Of a DNA stretch of 64,000 bases, positions 21,115-31,443 are shown one piece after another (position 1 is the first letter of the stretch; every line of letters begins with the position of its first letter). The notes below the pieces were generated by a model. That model had not been told where the DNA came from. It saw only the letters and a list, made by a program, of their open reading frames with translations, and did no database searches. This DNA is from Strigamia acuminata (taxonomy: Eukaryota > Arthropoda > Chilopoda > Geophilomorpha > Linotaeniidae). Position numbers and translations under genes: made by a program. The DNA lies in the NCBI GenBank assembly GCA_949358305.1, contig CASHSZ010000020.1:1-64000 (forward strand). The letters are read 5' to 3'.

Positions 21115-24100
21115 TTATTTCTTCAAGTTATCGGCATAACTCGGCTTATCTTCCGAACTTGGTTCGTCCAGGTTGGGAGATGTGGTCAGTCTTGAAGAGT
21201 AGTCCGAGGGGTCTTCGCTCTCATTCAAGTAGAAACGTAGGTGTCCCGGCGCTTCCAGCGGATTTCCCGTTCGTTCGTGGGCCCAAATTGGTGGCAGGAA
21301 GGCCGACATACCTTGATTGGTGTGGTGGATTCTTTGGGCCTCGGCGATGCTGGTTGGTGCGCGATGGGCTCGGAGTAGTCGTTGATGTTGGATGAAGCGC
21401 TCGCCTCCGGCTCCGGCTTCGATAGCGTCCTTCATCCAGACGTAAAGAGAATAGCCACGATCTGGAGACTGGAGTAGTTTTGCCTCCGTGTCCTTCGTAA
21501 AGGACAACCCTGGGAAGTACATCCTGAGTCTGGCGGCGATTTGAGGCTCTGTCGTCTTTGGAACCTTCTTGCTCGACTTTGGGAGGAGCATCTTTTTCTT
21601 GGGTTCCTTCTTCTTGAGCGGGACTGGTTCGGCCAGTGGCTCGGAGGGTCCCTTCTCCCTCGGCGGAGGCGGAGGAGGAGGCGTCGGATCCCTGGGAACC
21701 GGAGCCTCTGCGGTTGGCGTGGCCGCCGAAGGTGACGGGAGCGAGCGTTGAATTATCGCTCGAACGTTCTGGTAGGAGGCCTCTGGATCCGGGTCCTGGG
21801 CCACCATTTGGGCTCGAATTACTGCCGCAGAGGGCACCAGACGTGTCCAGCTGTCTACGAGAGCCGGCGGAACTTGGAAACCCTCGTGGGCCACCACGAT
21901 CCAGGCTGCTACAGCAACACGTGCGTTTCGGAAGGTGGCGGCGGCCAGCAAAATCGACATCAAGTCGGTAATGGCAACCACGATCCTCGTATTCCAATTT
22001 GGATGATCCCGATTTTTGTTCTGCGTATATTCAATTGAGATCCGCTGAAGGTTCGTGATGACGTTTTGGATCACGTTTTGTTGGTAGGAGTCCATCTCGC
22101 ACAAAAGCGCTCTAGCTTGCTCCACGGTCGTTACCTCCAGAAACTGTTGCAACGTTACCTCCGAAGGGTTGATTGGAGTCGAGGCTTGGATGACTGCTGG
22201 GGCTGGCAACATCGGATTGGGTCCCGTGGATGTCGTTGGCTGAGGCACAGATCTGACCAGACGTCTTGATTTTTCCGGTTCGGGCTTGTCCCAAACGATT
22301 GGAGTTCTCGTTGAAGTTGAGGCTTCGGGGATAGTTGGGAGAGGTTCGACTTTGGTCGGTCCAAAGCGAGCTTCTCGATGTCTGAGTTGTTCTTCAGAAC
22401 TCAGTGTCGGTGCGCCGATTATCACTTTCTTGCGAAAGGCGCTTGGGAGGCTGACGCTGGATGTTACGCTTCTCGTCTGTGAGAGTTCCGGCTTGATGAA
22501 AGCACTTGGCGCCGTCTCTAGACTCGAGGCGGTCGAGGGGGTCGGGCGGTAGACTGGTTTCGGCTGCATTTGTTGGTATTTCATAACCACCGCGAGGAGA
22601 TCCGCCTGAGTATACATCTTCTTCTGCTCGGGGACCTCGTCGATAATCACTTCGTCGTCAATCTTCATCGGTTCGGGACTGTCCCAAATCGATTTGATGA
22701 CTTCACAGCGTCTCCTATCTCGCTGTCGTAATTCCTCTTCGCGATACGCTTTCCATGAACGTGCGCGACTCTCCGATCCTCTCCTTCTTCGTTCGTCCTG
22801 TAACCGGAGGTTCTCTCGTTCACGTCGGGCTTTCTCATCACGTTCGCGTAGGAACTCCTCTCGATGTCTATTCCAGGATTCCTTGTTTTCTTCCCGCCGT
22901 CGGAAGTAATTTCTACGATAATCGTCCCAATTTTCTTGGTTCCTATCGCGTCTGCGTTGATCCTCTCGACGGTCGGGGCGTTCGCGCACATTTTCTCTTC
23001 TTCGGCTGGTTGACGGGGCGTCCCTGGATTGAAATCGCGATGTTTGTGGGGCCTCCGTCTTTCCCAGGCGAGAGAGAGCGCTTGGTTTGGCCAGGCGTTT
23101 CTCTGTCGCGGGTTTCTTATTCTGCGCGCTGCTGGAAGTGCTTGGCTTGTCCAGGCATTGTTTCTTCGCTGAGCAGCCTGCTTCGTCGTGCTCGTTGGAG
23201 AGACGTTTCTCGGCTTTCTGGCGTTTGCGACCAAAGAAGCCCAAAAAATGCAATTGATGCATTGCTCGTTGCGAGGTGATGAAACCGTGTCTCGGTCTCC
23301 AATCTGGGCGGTCGGGCCGGTCTTCGCGGATCTGAAGGAGCCAAAACCTGATTTCCTCGGTCGAGTAACCGTCCGGCTGTAGATAATTGAAAACCTCGTC
23401 ATGTGCGGTCCGCCTTACTTCTTCGTAATATGCCATATGGATCTGGTGTTTTTCTTCATCTGTTTCGGCGTCGCGCCATTGTTCGTAAACGTCCCATCCT
23501 CGCTGGTCGTCAGGAAAGGCGGCTCGGATTAGTGGATTCGGGATTGGCGCTGGCGGGTCCATATTTCTCGAGATAACTGCCCGTAAAGCTGCTTGATATT
23601 GGCGCGGCATGTAGTGGATCAACGTTTGCTGGCTGGACCAGTAGCGGCTGATCGCACGGGACAATAAAAGGCGAATTTTCCATGGTTCAAAGTCGACCGC
23701 TTCTTCGAGCGCTTGTCGGAACAGTATGGGGATTACTTCGCGCCATAAGCTGCCTGCGGAAACTCTTTTCGGGTCGATTTGCCCCCACGTAGTGCGATAT
23801 CCGTCCTAAATATTAGAATATTAATAAATATATTAGGATCGTTGATTAATTTGTCATATTTTTGTAGAGATTCTTTCGTCTAACACAAGATGGCGTCATG
23901 GTCGGCCATGTGCTTTTCGACCACGTGTTTTGAAGTTAATTTTTCTTTCGGTATTTGATTAATTTTGATAATTTGTCACTTAAAGTTAAATTATTTTTTC
24001 GTTTGTGGTCAGTCCACGAACTTATTTCGTATTTTTGATTATCGATACTTGAATTTTTTCTATTTTTTTTTTTTTTTTTTTACTTACGTCGGGTTGGACA

Positions 24101-24240
24101 TCGGGTTCATTGGGTTCGTCCCAATTTCCCTCTTCGTTGTTTACAATGATTTGTAACAAATCCACTTGATCTTCATCGTCATCCTCGGAAGCGTTGTTTA
24201 CGGCCCGTTCAATTTCTTTCTTCCAATCATTTCTTTTCAT
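21115..24240 (-). CDS. TE1 ORF3, spliced, 947 aa, unknown function
   Basis: Proposed exons on the minus strand are 24240-24088 (51 codons, ATG start MKRNDWKKE, very acidic middle) and 23805-21115 (896 codons plus stop). The intron 24087-23806 begins GTAAGT and ends TTCTAATATTTAG, with both junctions in phase 0. The TAG of the acceptor is itself an in-frame stop, so the second exon is open exactly from the splice site. The protein is hydrophilic: a folded-looking start (TTWGQIDP..FRQAL..YWSSQQ..), a long Arg/Glu-rich region (about 225-375), Pro/Ser/Thr-rich linkers with a PPPPPPP run, a helical segment around ITNLQRISIEYTQ, and a Lys-rich KKKEPKKK patch. It sits where errantiviruses keep env, but no signal peptide, furin site or membrane helix is visible, so an envelope role is not supported. 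I do not recognise any family; a nucleic-acid- or chromatin-binding accessory protein is only a guess. Confidence 0.7.
23806..24087 (-). other. Putative 282-nt intron of TE1 ORF3
   Basis: Donor GTAAGT at 24087-24082 after CCCGAC. Acceptor ATTTAG at 23811-23806, with a TTCTAAT branch-point-like motif 5-11 bases upstream. A long A run (T on +, 24062-24080) follows the donor. Splicing removes the in-frame stop and joins two phase-0 exons. Confidence 0.65.
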
Positions 24241-24425
24241 TTTTCGGAAATTAATTTGATACTTTGATTTACGGCTGCCTCGAGGTGATCGTCGCTTAGT
24301 CGGAGATGACAGTGATAAATGTGGGTCGGGTTAGAGGTTAACTATTAGTCTCATGTCATCTTTGATTGGTTTGGCCAATTAAGACGCATTGTGGGACGTA
24401 ACAGGTGTCCCCCCTGTGGTTGTTT

Positions 24426-27400
24426 TTATCGATTGTTTGAGACAATGGCCGGAGTCGCTTTTTGTTTTCCGACGAGTTTCCCGTCTTTTATGAACGGGTT
24501 TGGCTTGTGTCGACGCATACCGTATATTTTATCAGGTTTGAGGATTCTTGTAGTCTTATTTTTGTTTGATTGCTTTCCTTTTTTAGGAGATTCTTCGACT
24601 ATTTCCTCCCTCTCCGAAATCTCATCCGGGGCGTCGGCCGCTTCGTGTGACTCATCTTGAACTAAATTGGTTGGGCCAGTTTGTTCATCTAAAAACATGT
24701 CGCGAATAATTGGATTTTGCGCTGGTTTCGTCTGATATTCCGTCCAAGCCTCTTGAGGAAACTCAGGTAAGTATGGAGTTAATTCTCGGGCGTGGATCGA
24801 TCTAAAATTAACGTTATCTGCCAATCTTTTTAGCTTGAAAGCGTTTCCGCCGTGGGCTTCGAGTATGACGTACGGGCCGTCGCGTTTGTCTGCTAAGCCT
24901 GCGTGGATCCCCTTATCGGCGCTGGACTGAATATGTGTGTCTTTCCAGACGAGGTCATTGACTTTAAAATTGCAGAAGGGCCGATCCTTTCCAGCAATGC
25001 TAATACGATCTCTCATGTCGAATATGTGTGACATCATGTGCTGATAAGTGGCCGAAATTATTTGCTCCAGTCTGTCGACATAAATATGAGGCTTCTCAGG
25101 ATCAATTTCCAGTATTTCCTCCGGTATTCGTGGGTCCCAGGGTACTCTGAGTTCCCGAGCGAAGTTTAGAAACGCGGGAGAAAATTTGCGGTTCCTTGAG
25201 ATCGTTGTGCGGATGCTGAAGGCAATTTCACGAAGATATTCGTCCCAGCTGGAGTGAACATCGGTGAAAATTGCTAGTGCATATTTTATATCGCGATTTA
25301 ACCTTTCGACGGGATTGGCCCGTGGATTATAGGTTGATGTATATGATGTCTCGATGTCGAATTTTTTACAGAAGTCTTTGTACAAATTTGACGCGAATTG
25401 TGGTCCATTATCGGAGATTAATTTTCGAGGGAATCCAAAATGAAGCGCCACTTCGTACAAACATCGAATGATTTTTTGCTTAGTTGGTCTCTCCATTGGA
25501 AAGAGTTCGGGCCATCCAGTCGCGACATCCATGATTACTAATATATATTTGTTTTTATTGGATGACGTGGGCTTTGGGCCCATTAAATCCACGCTCCAGC
25601 AATCGAAGGGTGCGAAAGGGCCAAGTGAGATTCTCTCGTAGCTCTTGGGCGTCCTCGGCTTGCACGCTTGGCATCTGGGGCAGTGATGAATAAAACGAAC
25701 GATATCTCGGGTCATTTTTGGCCAGAAATAAAGTTGATTTGCTCGGTAGATCGTTCTGGCCACTCCAGAATGTCCGGCGAGCGGGTGTCCGTGGACCATC
25801 CACAGAAACCTTGTCAGCAGACTCCTGGGTATAACGACTTTCATCGAAGTTCCCGTCTCCGTCAGATCATCGCGGAAATTCGGGTGGTGTTTTAGTAGAA
25901 GTCCATCCTCGATTAAGTACGTGGAGGCTTCTCTTTCGAATTCTTCGCGTTGGATTTCGTCGAAATTCTCGTCGGGAAATTTTTTATCTGTGATGAAGTT
26001 TCGATAAGTTTTACAGAAGTCGTCTGTCATCTGGGCGGCTATTAATTCGTCCCTGGTGGGCGGCTTACTATTCGTCCCCTTGCTTACGTGGGCGACGAAT
26101 GCTCGAACGTACTTGTCGGAGATTCGAGGTTCTATCGTTAGCTCGTAATTTGGGTGAGCGTCCTTGACAGACTGGTATGCTCGGAGCCAATAATTGTAAT
26201 AATTTTGGTCTCCTGACTCGAGTTTCTCCTTGGGTAATTCGTTTAGCTTTTTAAATTCCCATTTTCGGACGGGGTTCGGACAGTAGAAGAGGCGTGAGTC
26301 GTCCTCTCCGCAGTCGGTCTCGTCTTCGGGGTCTGAAGCTGGGGCTCGTGAGAGGGCGTCTGCCACGACGTTGAATTTTCCGGGTCGGTATTCAATGATT
26401 AAGTCACAAGCCATTAATTCTAGCTGCCAGCGAGCCATTCTTCCGGACGGTTCCTTCAACGCCATTAACCACTTTAGTGCTTCGTGGTCAGTTTGTACGT
26501 TGAACTTGGTAAATTCCAGGTATGGTCTGAATTTTCGGATTGCCCAGACGACGGCTAGACATTCTAACTCTGTCGCATTATAATTCTTTTCGGCTGCTTG
26601 TAATTTCCGGCTGATGAACATCGTCGGGACCTCTAACACTACTCCGTCGATGTCATGCTTTTGAAGCAACGCAGCACCTAGGCCAATTCGACTGGCGTCG
26701 GTGTGAAGAGTGAATTCTCGATTAAGATCTGGTAGGGGAATTCGTTTTACATCGATCAGCATTTGTTTTATCTTGTTAAACGATGTTTCGCAGTGGTCAG
26801 TCCACTCGAAATCTTTATCGTTGCGTAACAGATCTGTGATGGGTGCCGCGACGTCTGCCAAATTTGGGAGCAATCGATTGAAGAAATTCACCATGCCCAT
26901 GAAACGTTGGACTCCTTTTACATCTTCCGGGGCGGGGAACTGGCTAATCGCCTGGGTCTTTTTCGGGTCGATGGATAGGCCACCTGTTCCGACTGTGTAA
27001 CCCAGGAATGCCAATTCTTTGCGGCAAAATTTACTTTTCCCTGGATGAATGTTTAGACCGGCTTTTGTGAGTCGCTCCATGACGTCATTCACGTGTATCA
27101 GGTGGTCTTCAAAAGTTTGGGAGACTATGACTATATCATCGAGGTAAGCCCATGCGTATTTGTGTAAGGCATCGCCGAGAACTTTTTCTATTAGTTTTTG
27201 AAAGGTGGCGGGTGCGTTTACTAACCCGAAGGGCATTACATTAAACATCAGTCGACCCTGTGGTGCCCAAAAAGCTGTTTTCTCTTTATCCTCTTCCCGC
27301 AATTCAACCTGCCAGTAACCCTTGGACAAGTCCATGGTCGTGACCCAGTTAAATGGGGCGAGCTCCCGTAGAATCGCTTCTATTGACGGCATTTGGATGG

Positions 27401-28531
27401 GGTCGATGACGGTTATGGCGTTTAAAGGTCTATAATCGATGCAGAGGCGCGGTTCGGAGCCTGGTCGCATGACGAGGACAATCCTCATTCCATATTCTCC
27501 GATGGCGTGCGACACGATCCCTTTTTCGAGCAACTCGTTGCACATCGTTCTTACGATATGTCTCTTTTGGGGATTCATAGTTTTAAAAGGTACTCGCACC
27601 GGTTTTCCCGTAACCAATTCGATCTCGTGCATTACGTAACTAGTCTTTCCTGGATCTTTATTTAAGTTCTTCGAGTGCTTCTTGAGCATTTCCTCGAGGA
27701 GTTTCGTTTGTTCTTCTCCAAGATTGGCGTCCATGGCCAGATTATGTATTAAATTCTCCTCTTGGAGGATAGTATTAAACGACTTAAAATTATAGTCTTG
27801 GATGAACTTCTTAATTTCGCCTCCTCCCCATTCCTCGTCGTCCTTAGCTTTGTCTAGGAGTTCCGGAGGTATTATGGGTAGTCGTGGGTCCTCGTGGTTG
27901 TCGATGTAATTCCACGAACGTGTGACTGGGTTGGGCTGGATGTTCATCCGTTCCATCAAATCCATTCCTATCAGCAGGATTGTGTCTCGGGTTGGTAACA
28001 CGATGAAGAAATGCTTAATCGTGCCTCCTTCCCATACAAAATCGGTTGATAACGTCCCCACTGCTCTAACTTCTCCCGCTGCTGTAAGAACTCGAATGTT
28101 CTCGTTCATTCCCCGTAATTTTTTCTGTATTTTTTCTTCGAGTGATTCGAATAAGTCGGTGGAGATAAACGACTGATCCGCTCCCGAGTCGAGTAGTCCC
28201 ATTAACACCTTTTTGCCGAAAGAGACTGGTATTTTAGCCAGTACGCTCTTCGCTTCTGTTGATAGGTTGCAACGAAGTATTCGCTTTTTAAGAGGATTGG
28301 CCCCTTGGTCAAGCGGCAAAGTCATGAAAGCGTTGGCTATACCGTCTTCGTCTCTAATTTCGAATTTCCGTTTTTTGGTTGGAGTTGTGACTTCCTCGTT
28401 GGCAGCTTCCTCGAAGAATTCCAACAATTTTTCCATTTCTTTAATTTGTTTTTCCACCAGAGTAAGGTCCATCGTTTTCGAAGTTATCGCGAGCGGATGT
28501 GGAATCACTTTTGTTCCGCCCGCGAGTTCCA
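24426..28531 (-). CDS. pol: TE1 Pol: protease, reverse transcriptase, RNase H, integrase
   Basis: The frame is -1 to gag and is open from the frameshift site (28532-28538) to the stop at 24426. It probably has no start of its own, since the codon at 28508 is GTG; the next in-frame ATG is 12 codons on. Numbering from that GTG: aspartic protease LLDSGADQSF at about 105-114; RT with CIDYRPLN (356), MDLSKGYWQ (392, catalytic Asp393), FGLVNAPATF (428) and YLDD (455-458); RNase H TDAS (603-606) and TDHEALKWL (673); integrase zinc domain H908..H913..C943-x2-C946; catalytic Asp974, Asp1033 and Glu1068, the D,D35E spacing; a GPY/F module at about 1211; then a charged C-terminal tail. It copies the RNA genome into DNA and inserts it. 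All catalytic residues I looked for are present. Confidence 0.96.
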
Positions 28532-28538
28532 GTTTTTT
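28487..28538 (-). promoter_or_regulatory. TE1 gag-pol -1 ribosomal frameshift signal
   Basis: Slippery heptamer A AAA AAC in the gag frame (28538-28532, codons ACA AAA AAC), a 6-nt spacer (28531-28526), then an 11-bp stem: TCGCGGGCGGA (28525-28515) pairs with TCCGCTCGCGA (28497-28487) with a single G-U, around a 17-nt loop. A -1 slip enters the pol frame with no stop on the way, and the gag stop TGA (28507-28505) lies in the loop. This is the classic retroviral design. Confidence 0.85.
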
Positions 28539-31351
28539 GTCATACTGTCGAGTTTGGCGGTGAGTTCCTTCAAGATTTTGTCTTGTTCCTTCGCGAGCAA
28601 TTTCACTAGCTCCTCACGCTCTGCGGCCTTGTCGTCGGCTTTTTTCTTTGCCAGTTTTGGGCAGGCCTGACGCCAGTGGCCGTCTTCGTTACAGAAATTA
28701 CAAGGGCTTTTCTTCTTTCCCTCCCGCTCAAAAGGTTTTTTGGGGTAGTCCTTCTTCTCGGAAGTCGCCTCTGTTTTCGGGTTGTGGTGTTCCGATTTTC
28801 TGGACTTCATCTGAGGTCGGTAGCTGGGCGCCAGTTCCTTCCCCATGTTTGCGTGTACCACATCGTTGATACCTTCGTCAGCCTCATCGCTTTCCGAGAA
28901 TTGCTCAGAGTCTTCGCTTACTTCGTCTTCCGACTTTTCCTCGGCGGCGTTAGTTTGCGTGCGATAGGCCTTACTCGGAGGTGGTAAAGGGTTAGAAGCT
29001 TGTTGGTTTTTCTTTGAGGGGAGTGGCTCTATACTTCCGTTTAGATAATTTCGCGATTGGAGCAGCTTAGTGGAGTCTATGCTGCGCTCCTGTATTCGTT
29101 GCTGTCGGGCCACTCCTAGAGCTCGCTCTTCTTTTGTCAGATTTTCGTTATACCGAGCATTTACTTCGGTGTGTTTCTTCTCGACGAAAGCTAGGATGGC
29201 TTTGAAATTATCCCCCTTAGGAGCGTTCATTTCTCGTAGGACTTTGGTTGCGGTTTCGTTTAGTCCTTGTTCGAAGAGAGCTTTCTGAGCGTGTTGGTCA
29301 AATGGTTTGTCCATTTCACGAAACAGGCTGTCGGCTCGTTGTACGTATTCCCTCAGAGTTTCCCCGGGAGCTTGCTTCATAGAGCTTACTCTTTTCTGGA
29401 TTTCTTGGCTCGTCTCGCCATATTGATTGTGGAACTTTATGACGAAATCTTCCCAGTTTCGGGGTTGGACATCAGCGTACCAGTTTCGGGCCCGGTTGAT
29501 CAGCATTTCTGGTATTCCGCGTGCAACCATTTCGTCGGGTTCCGCTCCTAAGCGATTAATCGTCAGGGCGACTTCGTCCAAAAACAAGTTGCCGGCGTTC
29601 CAGGATCCGTCGAACTTAATTAGTCTCAGGGTCGTCCACTTGATGTTGTTATCCTTGCGAGAATACAGCCATCGGTCTGCGGAGTAACGTTTCAACAATC
29701 CTTCGCTTCGATCGTCCTCCTCGGTCTCTTGGCCACGGCTTTGTTGAAGCTTTTGGTCCATGGCCTGAAGGAGTTCGTCTCTCATCGTCCGTAGTTGGTT
29801 GCTTAGCGAGTCAGTCTCACTAAGCAGCGGTGATGATCGTGGATTGTCGGAAGGGAGGCTTGGGTAATGCGTACCGTTGCCCGTCAGTCCGAACTGATTG
29901 TGTTGGAACGACGTTTTCCCTGATGATCCCGCGGTGTTCGGGTTATTCGTGAGGTCTTGCGCTATGGTTGAGTTATCTGGGTTCGCTTTCTCTGGAGCGG
30001 AGGTTTGGCTCAACTTTGTTCCGGGCGGTATCAGATCGTCCAGTCGGGTCCCCGTGAGGCCTTCGTTCGTTTTTTTGATAAAAACGTAGGAATCTCTCCC
30101 AGCATACGCTTCGGCGGCGTGTTTCTTTTCGAGGTGATTTTTAACTGCGTTAATCTCCTCGAGCGTCGGCATGGCCAGTTTATTTTGACCTACTTCGTTG
30201 CGTATTTGATTCTTCTGATTTATACATCTGATTAGTTCTGCGTTAGGGTCGCCTGGGTTGTTATTACTGGTTTGGCCAGTTTTCATTGCGAATGAGTTTT
30301 TTATTGCCCATGATTGCGCGCCCTGATTATTCCTCCTATCTTGTATAAACGCCTCGTACAGTTCTCCTTTGACTTCGTCCGATTCGTTCAAGATGCTATC
30401 TAGTCCGTTGACTCGGATACTGCCGTGAGATGCTTGAGAGTCGATACTTTCGCTGTCTGACGTTGCTTCGCCGCCTGTCTCGGACTGTTGTCGATCTGCT
30501 CCGACCCGACGTCGTTTCTCTCCGCGTCTGGCCGTGTTATCTGCCGATCGTTTTTCAGTCCTCTGATTTACTAGGTCGATTACTCGGCTTAGCTCTGCGT
30601 AGGGATCCTTGTCCTGGTCGATCTCGATGCCGTGTGCGCAAGCTACCCGAGTTACTTCTATTGCTTTGGCTACCAGCTCCTTAGCTGTGTGAGACCGTTC
30701 TGGGGAGCTCTGTACGGAGTTTGGCTCCGAATGCTGGCTTAACCCGTTGCTTGGCGGCCGGATCTGGCAGTCCTTTGCCATTTCTCGTTCGATTATTTTC
30801 TGCTTCGCGAGCAATTCTCGAGCCAGCTCGCGCTCCAGTGCCATTTGTTTAGCTTGGTGTTCTTGTGCCAAGCTCTGTTCCATGGCAGCTAATTTCTCGC
30901 GATGCTCTCTGGCTAAATCTTCCATCAATTCGTTTTTCTTCTTCTCTAACGCGACTGTTCTTGCTTGGTCTGCGCGGGCAGCCTCGTTGATCATTGCGGC
31001 ACTTGTGTTTGCCGCTTTATTTAGAAGAGTCATTAGATCCATTTCACTGGGATCCTTTTCGACAGGTCTTGGGCTTTTCAATCCGAATCGAGGGTTTTCG
31101 AACGATTTATTTAGTCCGTTTTCTTCGTGAGAGCTTCCTGATCCTTCGAATTCGCCTCCCGTAAACGGAAGTTGTCTTGCAAGGGGAAGGCTTTCACTTG
31201 ATGATTCCGTTGAAACTTTAGTCGAGTTAGTCTCGACTTCTGGTTCCACGTGGTTCGCTTCTTCCGCTTTTTGGCGTTCGATTTCTTCGGCTTCTTTTCT
31301 ATCCTTTTCGTCGTTACGCCTTTTTCTATCTTCTGCGGTAGTTTTTGTCAT
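28505..31351 (-). CDS. gag: TE1 Gag polyprotein, 948 aa
   Basis: Structural protein that packages the element RNA in virus-like particles. ATG at 31351. The N-terminal third is charged and has a strong Glu/Lys/Arg/Leu coiled-coil stretch (about residues 135-200). The middle is low-complexity and Asn/Ser-rich. A retrotransposon capsid domain (Retrotrans_gag type) lies in roughly 575-740, with the landmark RARNWYADVQPRNWEDF and a later GETLREYVQRADSLF. One CCHC zinc knuckle, CNFCNEDGHWRQAC (884-897, C-x2-C-x4-H-x4-C), is near the C-terminus, followed by a charged helix. It is about twice the usual length of Ty3/Gypsy Gag, mostly because of the N-terminal extension. It ends in TGA inside the frameshift loop; most ribosomes would stop here and a fraction would go on to Pol. 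Confidence 0.95.
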   Translation of the reverse strand: MTKTTAEDRKRRNDEKDRKEAEEIERQKAEEANHVEPEVETNSTKVSTESSSESLPLARQLPFTGGEFEGSGSSHEENGLNKSFENPRFGLKSPRPVEKDPSEMDLMTLLNKAANTSAAMINEAARADQARTVALEKKKNELMEDLAREHREKLAAMEQSLAQEHQAKQMALERELARELLAKQKIIEREMAKDCQIRPPSNGLSQHSEPNSVQSSPERSHTAKELVAKAIEVTRVACAHGIEIDQDKDPYAELSRVIDLVNQRTEKRSADNTARRGEKRRRVGADRQQSETGGEATSDSESIDSQASHGSIRVNGLDSILNESDEVKGELYEAFIQDRRNNQGAQSWAIKNSFAMKTGQTSNNNPGDPNAELIRCINQKNQIRNEVGQNKLAMPTLEEINAVKNHLEKKHAAEAYAGRDSYVFIKKTNEGLTGTRLDDLIPPGTKLSQTSAPEKANPDNSTIAQDLTNNPNTAGSSGKTSFQHNQFGLTGNGTHYPSLPSDNPRSSPLLSETDSLSNQLRTMRDELLQAMDQKLQQSRGQETEEDDRSEGLLKRYSADRWLYSRKDNNIKWTTLRLIKFDGSWNAGNLFLDEVALTINRLGAEPDEMVARGIPEMLINRARNWYADVQPRNWEDFVIKFHNQYGETSQEIQKRVSSMKQAPGETLREYVQRADSLFREMDKPFDQHAQKALFEQGLNETATKVLREMNAPKGDNFKAILAFVEKKHTEVNARYNENLTKEERALGVARQQRIQERSIDSTKLLQSRNYLNGSIEPLPSKKNQQASNPLPPPSKAYRTQTNAAEEKSEDEVSEDSEQFSESDEADEGINDVVHANMGKELAPSYRPQMKSRKSEHHNPKTEATSEKKDYPKKPFEREGKKKSPCNFCNEDGHWRQACPKLAKKKADDKAAEREELVKLLAKEQDKILKELTAKLDSMTKNWNSRAEQK

Positions 31352-31424
31352 TTCTTACGATATAATGATCGATCGAAAGATCCCGGTTATTATTTAAAGT
31401 ATTGTCTTAAGGTTAGCAAATCTA
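31352..31424 (-). other. TE1 short leader between PBS and gag
   Basis: About 75 bases with no feature. Any donor for a subgenomic ORF3 transcript would have to lie here, in the LTR, or in gag; I could not settle on one. Confidence 0.5.
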
Positions 31425-31441
31425 TCCCGGACAGACCCCCA
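31425..31441 (-). other. TE1 primer binding site, tRNA-Pro-like
   Basis: On the minus strand TGGGGGTCTGTCCGGGA starts 2 bases after the 5' LTR. Its complement fits a tRNA 3' end exactly in layout (T-stem, 7-nt acceptor strand, discriminator C, CCA). From memory the eukaryotic tRNA-Pro site is TGGGGGCTCGTCCGGGA, which matches at 14 of 17 positions. Local tRNA-Pro variants could explain the three central differences. Confidence 0.7.
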
Positions 31442-31443
31442 CG

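Noticed and set aside
22665-23402. 245-codon minus-strand frame and other frames overlapping ORF3
   Set aside because: Shadows of the longer ORF3 frame in Arg/Ser-rich, high-GC sequence.
21115-23664. Envelope gene of an errantivirus
   Set aside because: Position and splicing fit, but there is no signal peptide, cleavage site or membrane helix in the visible sequence.
24426-28508. Pol translated from its own GTG at 28508
   Set aside because: GTG starts are not expected in animals, and the frame is open upstream to a perfect slippery site.
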